Source: Candidatus Sulfotelmatobacter sp. (GTDB taxonomy: Bacteria > Acidobacteriota > Terriglobia > Terriglobales > Acidobacteriaceae). From it: a stretch of DNA of 13,591 nucleotides. Of the stretch, positions 1-6,290 are shown in pieces (positions within the stretch are counted from its first letter, which is position 1; every line of letters starts with the position of its first letter). The stretch spans positions 1 to 13,591 of the forward strand of contig JASICF010000338.1 in assembly GCA_030044775.1 (NCBI GenBank), written 5' to 3'. A program made the translations under genes and the position numbers. The notes beneath the pieces were generated by a model that saw only the letters and a list, made by a program, of their open reading frames with translations, made no database searches and was not told where the DNA came from.

Positions 1-380
1 TTTCCGAAGCCCAAAGTTCCGTTAGTGAATGCGTCGGCCATTTCTCGCGGAGGGATAGCACTCACCATTAGGTGCAAGCCTGACCGGAAAACGAGCACGG
101 CACGAGTCTTGCCAGCGTCGTCCTTCGGGTAAAACTGCGTTTTCGATTCGTCGAGATCATCCCAGGGAACCTCAAATTCGTAACCGAGATAAGTGAGCCG
201 CGTGGCTGGAGCCTCCGAAACAGAGCGATCTGGCAACTCGGTTGGTACAACTCTGGCGACGGCCGGAGCTTGTCGAGCGACGAGAAAAGAAAGCGCGACC
301 GGGGCGATAAATCGCACCAGTAGGACGATCACCGCAAGGGTGCAGAAGACCGTAACGAGTATGCGTCGGACAAGCTTCAT
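1..380 (-). CDS. Membrane-anchored hypothetical protein, C-terminus cut by the window edge
   Basis: I do not recognise this family. The minus-strand frame opens with ATG at 380 (MKLVRRILVT) and stays open to base 1, giving 126 residues. Residues about 7-35 are strongly hydrophobic after a basic start (KLVRR), which fits an N-terminal membrane anchor or uncleaved signal. Then comes a Pro/Ala-rich linker (about 37-60) and a soluble part beginning RLTYLGYEFEVPW, with alternating strand-like segments. An AGAGG-type Shine-Dalgarno lies 3 bases before the ATG, rather close. The gene starts 38 bp after the stop of the MXAN_5187-like gene on the same strand, so the two are probably co-transcribed. 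The overlapping frames on both strands lack this coherent anchor-plus-domain pattern. Confidence 0.7.
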   Translation of the reverse strand, partial: MKLVRRILVTVFCTLAVIVLLVRFIAPVALSFLVARQAPAVARVVPTELPDRSVSEAPATRLTYLGYEFEVPWDDLDESKTQFYPKDDAGKTRAVLVFRSGLHLMVSAIPPREMADAFTNGTLGFG

Positions 381-418
381 AGACCTCTTATGCCGAGCTT
401 CGACTGACGCAGGCGTTA

Positions 419-1048
419 CTACGTCTTCGCTTTTGCCTTCAGCTTGACCTGGCCATCGGCCAGTTCCACCGAGAACTCAACATCCTGGCACTTGTATTGT
501 TTGCGGATTTGGTCACTCTTCTTCTGCACGAAAGAAGAAAACGAATCGAGGTTGCCGGAGACATTTTCTCCGGCTTTTTTCTTGGCTGCGACCAGAGTGT
601 TGTAGAGACGTTCGACCTGCTCGCGATTGGCGTCGTTACCATTCCCCTCGCCATTTAGCGTGACTGGCTGCGAAGCGGCGGCGCCGGCTGCGGCGGCGTG
701 GCTGAGACCGTAAACATGATGCTGCGGCTTGTGGTCGTCCTCGGACGCTCGCACGCCCTGAATGGAGAGAATCGCATCCTGGGGCCGGCGATAGCCTTCT
801 TCGCGAATGCGCGACTTCTTGCGCCACAGATCGCTGTAGATGGCGTAGCGCTGTGCCATTTCGTTGTAGCGGTATCGCTGGGAAAAATTCATCTTTCCGC
901 CGTCGGAAAACTTGCGCAGCATGGAAAGCACCTTCCACTCAATATCGGTGGGCGGTCTTTTCGTCGGATTGCTGAAGTAGATTTCGTACTCGATTTTCAG
1001 CCGGCGCAGCTGGGTATCGAGTACTGTCAGTTCTTCGTCAGTGGTCAC
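419..1048 (-). CDS. MXAN_5187-like conserved protein of unknown function
   Basis: This is a 209-residue cytoplasmic protein with no signal peptide or membrane segment. Residues 1-86 form a helical, charged block (LRRLKIEYEIYF, FSQRYRYNEMAQRYAIYSDLWRKKSRIREEG) that resembles the C-terminal domain named after Myxococcus MXAN_5187. A variable Ala/Gly/Asn-rich linker covers about 110-142. Residues 143-209 form a second conserved block (LYNTLVAAKKKAGENV) ending in a basic tail, DGQVKLKAKAKT. The start is GTG at 1048, with GGAG 8 bases upstream on the minus strand. It lies between the XRE regulator and the membrane-anchored partial gene, all on one strand. The family match is from memory of the motif pattern; the biochemical role is unknown. 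Confidence 0.8.
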   Translation of the reverse strand: MTTDEELTVLDTQLRRLKIEYEIYFSNPTKRPPTDIEWKVLSMLRKFSDGGKMNFSQRYRYNEMAQRYAIYSDLWRKKSRIREEGYRRPQDAILSIQGVRASEDDHKPQHHVYGLSHAAAAGAAASQPVTLNGEGNGNDANREQVERLYNTLVAAKKKAGENVSGNLDSFSSFVQKKSDQIRKQYKCQDVEFSVELADGQVKLKAKAKT

Positions 1049-1144
1049 GCAGAGTTCTCCGAGCTAACAGTGTAGTGAGAATGGGTTGGTCGAGGCAGGT
1101 GCCCTGCGGTCACCGGAGGTTATGGTACGAAAGTAAGCTGTTCG

Positions 1145-1504
1145 CTACTTGGAGTTTGCGGCCATCTTCTTAACCATAGCGAGCACGAGCTTGCGATCGC
1201 TGTCGTTCAGGTTGGCGGCATAGCGGCGTATCTGACTGAGGAAGCGAACTTCGTCATCGGAAAGCTGGGGCAATCCCTTGGCACCGTTGCTGTGGCCGGA
1301 TTCGGAGAAGAACTGCGAGAGCGCGATCTCCATAGCGCCGGCAATCTTAGAAAGCGTATCGAGTGAGGGAATGGTATGGCCGTTTTCGACGCGCGAGAGA
1401 TAGCAGCGGAGCAACCCCGTGCGCTTTTCAATGTCGCCCTGGGACATCCCTTTTTGCAGCCGGTAATTTCTAATGGTTTCGCCGATGTTGATCGTGGGGA
1501 GCAT
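1145..1504 (-). CDS. XRE-family helix-turn-helix transcriptional regulator
   Basis: This is a 119-residue DNA-binding protein. Residues 8-66 form a Cro/C1-type HTH: IRNYRLQKGMSQGDIEKRTG supplies helices 1-2, and LLRCYLSRVENGHTIPSLDT holds the recognition helix and the conserved NGHTIPS turn. The C-terminal part (about 82-117, LSDDEVRFLSQIRRYAANLN) is helical and may dimerise. The frame extends upstream to a GTG at 1618, but I chose ATG 1504 for two reasons. Family members begin just before the HTH, and a good promoter (TTGCCA-17-TACTAT) lies inside the upstream extension, 12 bases from this ATG. No Shine-Dalgarno is visible, so the message is probably nearly leaderless. The target is unknown; autoregulation or control of the flanking genes is possible. 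Confidence 0.85.
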   Translation of the reverse strand: MLPTINIGETIRNYRLQKGMSQGDIEKRTGLLRCYLSRVENGHTIPSLDTLSKIAGAMEIALSQFFSESGHSNGAKGLPQLSDDEVRFLSQIRRYAANLNDSDRKLVLAMVKKMAANSK

Positions 1505-1516
1505 TGCAGATGCGAC

Positions 1517-1545
1517 ATAGTAACCAGATCGGGATTTTCTGGCAA
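1517..1545 (-). promoter_or_regulatory. Predicted sigma-70 promoter of the XRE regulator
   Basis: On the minus strand TTGCCA (1540-1545) and TACTAT (1517-1522) are separated by exactly 17 bp. The predicted start site at about 1510-1511 leaves only 6-7 bases before ATG 1504, giving a near-leaderless message. Judged from sequence only. Confidence 0.55.
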
Positions 1546-1673
1546 GTGGAATTTCGTGCCATCGGGAAAGCACTTTCGAGTAAGAGACTTGACGGCTCAA
1601 ACCAGGCCATGCTTTCACGGCGTGAAAGAAACGACTGGAGCAACGACGCCATCTGGCGGCGGCTCCCCGGAGG

Positions 1674-2417
1674 TCACTTCTTCAGATTTTCTGAAAGAAA
1701 CGCGACTGTGCGCTGCCACGCGTCGGCGGCATCAGCGGAACGGTACCCGGTTTTATTGTTAGGGTTTTCAAAGGCGTGGCCGGCGTCGTCATAGATTTTG
1801 ACATCGATCGTCTTGCCCAGTGCTTTCATCTGGGATTCGAACTTGTGAACGTCGTCGGGAGTGATGCCTTTATCCTGGCCGCCGAAAAGGCCGAGGATCG
1901 GGGCGCTTATTTTCTTAAGACTGTCCGGATCGGTAGCGAGATGGCCGTAGTTGATCACATCAGCGGCAAGCGTGGGTTCTTCGAGCGCGTCATCGAGCGA
2001 GTAGCCGCCGCCCATGCACCATCCGATAGCTCCGATGCGATTTTTCCTAACGCCTGCCTGCGATGCGAGATAGTCAAACGCCGCGCTGAGATCACGCTTG
2101 GCACGATCCTCGGGAACGCCGCGCATGAGTTCGTGGGCCTCTTCTGGCGTGGCGCCGACTCGGCCTCGGTATAAATCGATCGCCAAAGCTTCATATCCTT
2201 GATCGGCCAGCTTCGAAGCTTGCTCCTTTACCCAGTCGTTCAATCCCCAATACTCGTGAATGACGATGATGCCGGGAAACGGGCCTTCGCCGGCGGGAGT
2301 GTAGAGAATACCCTGAACGGTTTCGTCCCCGCTTTTGTAGGAGACGGTTTTGCCATCGGCGCCGAAGGCGGAGGCCACAAGAAAAAAACCGATCCAGAGA
2401 GCACAGAGCGTTTTCAT
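1674..2417 (-). CDS. Secreted dienelactone hydrolase family protein
   Basis: This is a 247-residue alpha/beta hydrolase of the dienelactone hydrolase (DLH) family. Residues 1-19 are a signal peptide (MKTLCALWIGFFLVASAFG) with probable cleavage after AFG, so the enzyme is exported. The nucleophile elbow is GWCMGG (Cys134). Asp182 (GGQDKG) and His214 (DAGHAFEN) complete a Cys-Asp-His triad, and Glu55 in HEYWG matches the DLH glutamate that interacts with the Cys. Known relatives open lactone rings, such as dienelactone, but many paralogues act on other esters, so the substrate is unknown. The frame extends upstream to 2582, but ATG 2417 is preceded by a strong AGAGGTGG site and begins the signal peptide. 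It lies 67 bp behind the GNAT gene on the same strand. Confidence 0.92.
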   Translation of the reverse strand: MKTLCALWIGFFLVASAFGADGKTVSYKSGDETVQGILYTPAGEGPFPGIIVIHEYWGLNDWVKEQASKLADQGYEALAIDLYRGRVGATPEEAHELMRGVPEDRAKRDLSAAFDYLASQAGVRKNRIGAIGWCMGGGYSLDDALEEPTLAADVINYGHLATDPDSLKKISAPILGLFGGQDKGITPDDVHKFESQMKALGKTIDVKIYDDAGHAFENPNNKTGYRSADAADAWQRTVAFLSENLKK

Positions 2418-2484
2418 GCTTCCACCTCTTCGAAGAGATACTCGTGAGCGACCAGGCCGAAAAAGAGCGGCCAAGGTTTGTTGG

Positions 2485-2898
2485 TCACAAATGAAGCTCC
2501 ATGTAAAGCGTGCCCTCCATCGGATTCGCGCAATAAGGCGCGATCTCTTTGAAACCCAGCCTGCGATACATAGCAACCGCATCTTTCATCACCGGCTCGA
2601 CAGTGTCAAGACGCATGCGTTGGTAACCGATCTCCCGAGCTTCGGAGATGATACGTTCAGCTAAAACTTGACCCAGGCCGTCGCATTCCGTCAGCAGCAG
2701 CCGTCCCCGCGGAGGCGCATAATCACCGGGAAGCGCGCGGAGTTCTTGATCGAAATTCTGGAAGCATAGACTGAAGCCGAGCGATTGCGAGTATTCGAGA
2801 AAGAGTTCGCGCGCCTGAGAGATTTGCGCAGGGGACTCGGCTTGAACGAACATGAGATTCACCGGCAAGCACGCGGGACGATTTGACTCGGATCTCAC
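2485..2898 (-). CDS. GNAT-family N-acetyltransferase with an apparent internal deletion
   Basis: This is a 137-residue GNAT-like protein. Both ends are typical of one GNAT subfamily: an N-terminal AQISQARELFLEYSQSLGF, then LPGDYAPPRGRLLLTECDG, and a C-terminal AERIISEAREIGYQRMRLDT, YRRLGFKEIAPY, NPMEGTLYMEL. Between ECDG (residue 74) and LGQVLAERI the expected middle is absent: the beta strands and the motif A loop (RGxGxG/A) that bind the acetyl-CoA pyrophosphate, about 30-40 residues. The frame is preserved, so a shortened protein could be made but is unlikely to bind cofactor normally. GTG 2898 has an AAGGA site 8 bases upstream. ATG 2853 (MFVQAESPAQ) is an equally plausible start and agrees better with family N-termini. 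The gene sits between fabG and the DLH gene. Confidence 0.82.
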   Translation of the reverse strand: MRSESNRPACLPVNLMFVQAESPAQISQARELFLEYSQSLGFSLCFQNFDQELRALPGDYAPPRGRLLLTECDGLGQVLAERIISEAREIGYQRMRLDTVEPVMKDAVAMYRRLGFKEIAPYCANPMEGTLYMELHL

Positions 2899-2920
2899 GA
2901 GTTAATTCCTTTATGAAAAA

Positions 2921-2960
2921 CAGATCCCTCACCGTCGCTTCAGAGCGGATCGGAATGACA
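2921..2960. repeat. Possible dispersed intergenic repeat fragment
   Basis: The stretch running from CAGATCCCTC to GGAATGACA lies between fabG and the GNAT gene. It resembles the AGATCC...GAATGACA-type intergenic repeats that I associate with many soil-bacterial genomes. Only one copy is in the window, so the repeat status cannot be confirmed here. Confidence 0.2.
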
Positions 2961-3016
2961 TCGGCTGTTTGCTAACTTTTCTTCGCTTTCCCGGCACGCT
3001 CGGCGGTGAGTCATCC

Positions 3017-3760
3017 TCATCCCATCAGCATGCCGCCGTTCACGTTCAAAACATGGCCCGTGATGTAAGACGCCTCATCGGACGCAAGAAACGCGACCGC
3101 ATTGGCGACGTCTTCAACCGTGCCAATACGGCCGAGCGGAATTTGCTGAAGGGCCGCCTGTTTGAAACCTTCGCCCAGCACTTCCGTCATGGCAGTTTCG
3201 ATGAAGCCGGGAGCAACTGCGTTACAAGTAATATTGCGCGAACCGAGTTCGCGGGCAACGGCCATGGTCATGCCGATCAGCCCGGCTTTCGAGGCCGCAT
3301 AGTTCGCCTGCCCTGCCTGGCCTATCTGCCCGAAGATGCTCGCGATATTGATAATGCGTCCCCACCGCTGCTTGAGCATGGAACTCGACACGGCTTGCGT
3401 GCACAAATATGCCGCCGTCAGGTTGGTTTGCAGGACCGCTTCCCAGTCGCTACGTTTCATACGCATAATCAGTTGATCGCGCGTGATGCCGGCATTGTTG
3501 ATGAGAACGTCAATTTTGCCGAACTGCGCAATAGCGGTTTTAGTGACCGACTTGATCTGCTCTTCGTCACTGACGTCGAGCGTGAACGCCGCAGCCTTTC
3601 CACCGGCGACTTCGATCTCGCGAACCAGTTCCTTCAGCTTCTCCTGATTGCGGGCGGCGACGGCGACTGCTGCGCCTTTCTGTGCAAGCTCGAGAGCGCA
3701 GGCGCGACCGATGCCTTGTGATGCGCCGGTAACAAATGCCACGTGTCCTGAAAGGGACAT
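3017..3760 (-). CDS. fabG: 3-oxoacyl-[acyl-carrier-protein] reductase (FabG-type SDR)
   Basis: This is a 247-residue short-chain dehydrogenase of the classical FabG type, which reduces beta-ketoacyl-ACP with NADPH in the fatty acid elongation cycle in the cytoplasm. The cofactor glycine motif is TGASQGIG (11-18), NNAG lies at 88-91, and the catalytic tetrad is Asn113, Ser141, Tyr154 and Lys158 (YAASK). The tail AVAFLASDEASYITGHVLNV, followed by NGG, is the usual C-terminal substrate/tetramer segment, and length matches the family. ATG 3760 has a GGAGAG site 6-7 bases upstream. It is not inside a fab cluster here; accD and plsC lie further away on the other strand. FabG paralogues are common, so it could reduce another ketoacyl or PHB-type substrate. 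Confidence 0.93.
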   Translation of the reverse strand: MSLSGHVAFVTGASQGIGRACALELAQKGAAVAVAARNQEKLKELVREIEVAGGKAAAFTLDVSDEEQIKSVTKTAIAQFGKIDVLINNAGITRDQLIMRMKRSDWEAVLQTNLTAAYLCTQAVSSSMLKQRWGRIINIASIFGQIGQAGQANYAASKAGLIGMTMAVARELGSRNITCNAVAPGFIETAMTEVLGEGFKQAALQQIPLGRIGTVEDVANAVAFLASDEASYITGHVLNVNGGMLMG

Positions 3761-3794
3761 GTAAATCTCTCCGTTGTGATGCGTAGTTTATGAA

Positions 3795-3822
3795 TTGAAA
3801 TGCAAGATTATACGCGTACTAT
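3795..3822 (+). promoter_or_regulatory. Predicted promoter of the ThyX-like gene
   Basis: TTGAAA (3795-3800) and TACTAT (3817-3822) are separated by 16 bp, predicting a start near 3829 and a leader of about 56 bases before ATG 3885. It overlaps the oppositely oriented fabG promoter. Confidence 0.5.
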
Positions 3823-3835
3823 GAGGTATCGTTTG
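3807..3835 (-). promoter_or_regulatory. Predicted fabG promoter, consensus -10
   Basis: The minus strand reads a perfect TATAAT (3807-3812, seen as ATTATA on the plus strand), predicting a start near 3800 and a leader of about 40 bases before fabG ATG 3760. The -35 region (about 3830-3835) is poor, so an activator or other contacts may be needed. Confidence 0.45.
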
Positions 3836-3844
3836 TGTAACGAT
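3828..3844. promoter_or_regulatory. Operator-like inverted repeat between fabG and the ThyX-like gene
   Basis: ATCGTT-TGTGT-AACGAT is a perfect 6-bp inverted repeat with a 5-base spacer. It covers the predicted start site of the ThyX-like gene and the -35 area of fabG, a position where a dimeric regulator could control both. No regulator is identified. Confidence 0.35.
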
Positions 3845-3884
3845 TGCGTGCGGCCATTCCGCCAAGTACCATGCCAACACTCCT

Positions 3885-5564
3885 ATGTCTCAGACCGCGA
3901 CGAACGATGTGACCGCCGTGCCCGAATCTTCCAACAAGAAACCGGCCGATGTTATTTCGATTTCGGGCCCTGGCCATCGCTCGCCGCAACGGGCGTCGGC
4001 GGCGGAAGGTGCGCCAGCCGATGATCCTGCGTCCGCGGGAGCCACCCAGGTATTTGCCGTCTACGGCGTCGAGCCGGAAATTCAGGCTTACGCTATGGCG
4101 AAGTATTCGCGCTCGGCCCTTTCGATGAAGGAATCGTTGCGCGAAATCAATTCGCAGAAGGCCGAGAAATTTCTCAACACGTTTTATTTTCAGTATGGCC
4201 ATCGATCGATTGCCGATCTGGCGCACATTGCATTGGCCATCGAGCGCCTGTCGATTCTGGCGGCCATCGAACTCGCTGACGAGCAGCGATGGGACGGCCA
4301 GGAGCGATCGACGCGCTACCAGGATTTCAAAAAGAGCGGATATTTCTCTCCCGATTTCGGCGACGACGCCGAAGCTCGCAAACTCTACTGCGAGACTCTC
4401 GATTTTCTTTTTGCCGAATACGAAGCGCTCTCGGCGCACATGACGCAGCATCTGATCAGCATCACGCCGAAGCCGGCGGAGATGAAGCAGGAGCAGTATG
4501 AACGCACGCTCAAAGCCCGAGCCTTTGACATCACGCGATATTTGTTGCCGCTGGCTACGAACACTTCTTTGGGCGAGATTGTCAATGCGCGCACGCTGGA
4601 AATGCAGGTTGCGCACCTTCTGTCGCATACGCACAAGGAAGTTCGGCAATTGGGCGAATCGCTGAAGAAGGCCGCGACTGGGGCGGCATATGACGCCAAT
4701 TCCGATTCGCTGCGGGAACTGGTAAAGCAGATCAAGGCGGCGGCTCCCGAACTTGGCGCGCGCGCCGAATGCGAGTTGCTGCGAGAGGTGCGGGTCGCGC
4801 CGACGCTGGTGAAGTATGCCGATCCGAATCCGTATGAGATGGAAACCCGCCGCGACTTGCGCCAAGCGGCGCGCGAGTTGATGGCGCACGAGCAGCTTGC
4901 GCCGTCGAAAGCGATTGTCGACCTGCTTGACGAAGAGCCGCTCGAGATTGAAATCGCCACAACGCTTCTCTACGAGCATTGCCATTTCTCTTACCGGCAG
5001 ATTCGCCAGTCCGTGCAGGTGGCTGGCGAGCGGCGACGCCGCGAGATCATCGATCTCGGCCTGCGGCATCGCGGCAAGCACGACGAGATGCTGCGTGGCT
5101 TCCGCGCCGGGCAGCAGTTCCGTTTCGACATTCTCATGGATATTGGCGGCTTCCGCGACATGCACCGGCACCGCCGCTGTATTCAAATCATGCAGCAATC
5201 CACGACACAGCACGGTTACGAGATGCTGCTTGATGTAGAAGACGCCGGCATGCGTGGACGATTTGAGTTTGCTATGCGGCGGGCGCAGGCGGCGGTGGAA
5301 AAGATTGCGAAGAGTGCGTCGACCGAGGCGGAAGAGAATTCGCAATACGCGATTCCCCTGGCTTATCGCAAGCGCGCTCTGTTCAAAATGGATTTTGCGG
5401 AAGTGGCGTATATCTCGGAGTTGCGGACCACACCTGCGGGGCATGTCTCCTATCGCAATGTTGCTTACGCGATGTATGAAGCGGTAGCGCGGAAATATCC
5501 AATATTGGCGAAATACTTTCGCGTACACGATGTGACCGCTCCGGTGGACTTGCTGCAGCGGTAG
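3885..5564 (+). CDS. Double-length ThyX-like (FAD-dependent thymidylate synthase family) protein
   Basis: This is a 559-residue cytoplasmic protein, over twice the usual ThyX length of about 220-250. Residues 1-52 are a low-complexity tail. The first ThyX-like half (about 55-265) contains YGHRSIADLAHIALAIERLS, DEQRWDGQERSTRYQDF and the later RYLLPLATNTSLGEIVNART segment. The second half (about 365-555) contains DMHRHRRCIQIMQQSTTQHG and PLAYRKRALFKMDFAEVAY, then ELRTTPAGHVSYR. The ThyX signature is RHRxxSxNExSxRY. Half 1 keeps ExSxRY but not RHR or the first Ser; half 2 keeps RHR but not the rest. ThyX makes dTMP from dUMP using FAD and methylene-THF; whether this protein does so is uncertain. 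ATG 3885 has no clear Shine-Dalgarno. It is divergent from fabG and converges on the NTF2-like gene with a 20-bp gap. Confidence 0.85.
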   Translation: MSQTATNDVTAVPESSNKKPADVISISGPGHRSPQRASAAEGAPADDPASAGATQVFAVYGVEPEIQAYAMAKYSRSALSMKESLREINSQKAEKFLNTFYFQYGHRSIADLAHIALAIERLSILAAIELADEQRWDGQERSTRYQDFKKSGYFSPDFGDDAEARKLYCETLDFLFAEYEALSAHMTQHLISITPKPAEMKQEQYERTLKARAFDITRYLLPLATNTSLGEIVNARTLEMQVAHLLSHTHKEVRQLGESLKKAATGAAYDANSDSLRELVKQIKAAAPELGARAECELLREVRVAPTLVKYADPNPYEMETRRDLRQAARELMAHEQLAPSKAIVDLLDEEPLEIEIATTLLYEHCHFSYRQIRQSVQVAGERRRREIIDLGLRHRGKHDEMLRGFRAGQQFRFDILMDIGGFRDMHRHRRCIQIMQQSTTQHGYEMLLDVEDAGMRGRFEFAMRRAQAAVEKIAKSASTEAEENSQYAIPLAYRKRALFKMDFAEVAYISELRTTPAGHVSYRNVAYAMYEAVARKYPILAKYFRVHDVTAPVDLLQR

Positions 5565-5584
5565 GCGCCGGGCGCGTGTTCATG

Positions 5585-6061
5585 TTACTGGGTGACCGTC
5601 GCCTGATAGCTCACCGTCTGCCAATGGCCGTTGCGGCGCGCCCAGATTCGGGTATAGCGATACGGCCCGCTGAAATCCTCGCCTAACTGATGCCCTTTCA
5701 CTTCGGCGCGGGCGGTGACCACGGCCGTGTCGCCGTAGAGGCGGACCACCATCTCGGTTACGTTCACGGATTCATAGCGCAACTGTCCGCTGCGGCGTGC
5801 GGAAATGGCATCCCGTTTTGTCGTGACCTGGCCGAGCGGGGTGATGGCGACGTAGTCGTCGGCAAGAGTCCGCATGGAAAAGTCGGCGTCGCGATGCAGA
5901 ATTGCTTCCTTCGTCTGCCGCTCGAGGTCGACGATTTCGCGAATGGTTTCGTCGTCGGTCGCGCTGAATCCGGGAGCGGAACGAACGGATACATGCTGAC
6001 TGCAAAATGCCGGAGCTAGGGCTAGCACGCAGAACAATAACACTGCACAATCGTTACGCAC
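5585..6061 (-). CDS. Secreted NTF2-like / DUF4440-type protein
   Basis: This is a 158-residue exported protein. Residues 1-20 are a signal peptide (MRNDCAVLLFCVLALAPAFC). The mature part has the SnoaL/DUF4440 cone-fold pattern: an N-terminal helix IREIVDLERQTKEAILHRD, then DDYVAITPLGQVTTK with the conserved DY-x-x-I-x-P-x-G, and beta strands VVRLYGDTAVVTARAEVKG, GPYRYTRIWARRNGHWQTVS. Related proteins bind small ligands or act as hydrolases or isomerases; no catalytic assignment is possible here. The start is GTG 6061, with GGAGG 7 bases upstream on the minus strand. It converges on the ThyX-like gene with only 20 bp between stop codons, and no terminator is visible there. Confidence 0.87.
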   Translation of the reverse strand: MRNDCAVLLFCVLALAPAFCSQHVSVRSAPGFSATDDETIREIVDLERQTKEAILHRDADFSMRTLADDYVAITPLGQVTTKRDAISARRSGQLRYESVNVTEMVVRLYGDTAVVTARAEVKGHQLGEDFSGPYRYTRIWARRNGHWQTVSYQATVTQ

Positions 6062-6205
6062 GACGAGACCTCCGCGGTGCTACGAGACAGGAACCCTTCA
6101 AAGCGATACGCAATCTTGGATGCAGGAGTTCCGTAGAAAAACAGTATTTAGAATAGCTCCATGGAGTCGCCCCGCGAGGCAGTGAAGATTCAATGAGTCC
6201 TGAAG

Positions 6206-6248
6206 TTAAACGGCGTCTCGGGGGTATCCGCGACTCCCGAGACGCCGT
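6206..6248 (-). terminator. Rho-independent terminator of the GloVer-repeat gene
   Basis: ACGGCGTCTCGGGGGT (6210-6225) pairs with ACTCCCGAGACGCCGT (6233-6248): 16 bp including one G-T pair, with a 7-base loop. Read on the minus strand the stem is followed by TTTAACTT, and it lies about 42 bases past the stop of the gene ending at 6291. The T tract is short, but the stem is very stable. Confidence 0.7.
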
Positions 6249-6290
6249 AAATGAAGGATGCTAGAGGCTCTTGATTGTCGAATCTTGTTC

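Noticed and set aside
1505..1618. N-terminal extension of the XRE regulator from GTG 1618
   Set aside because: It contains the probable promoter, has no Shine-Dalgarno at its GTG, and has no counterpart in the family as I know it.
2418..2582. N-terminal extension of the DLH gene
   Set aside because: It would bury the signal peptide and a strong AGAGGTGG ribosome site inside the protein, and it overlaps the GNAT gene.
2969..3721. 250-residue plus-strand ORF
   Set aside because: Antisense to fabG, whose catalytic motifs are all present; the plus-strand product has no family features.
3871..3912. 13-codon upstream ORF overlapping the ThyX-like start
   Set aside because: It has no ribosome site and no regulatory codon pattern; probably chance.
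3819..5528. 569-residue minus-strand ORF
   Set aside because: It is antisense to the ThyX-like gene, very rich in Arg/His/Leu with no recognisable domain; a shadow caused by high GC at third positions.
5565..5584. Terminator between the convergent ThyX-like and NTF2-like genes
   Set aside because: Only a weak GCGCC/GGGCGC match with no usable loop and no T tract on either strand.
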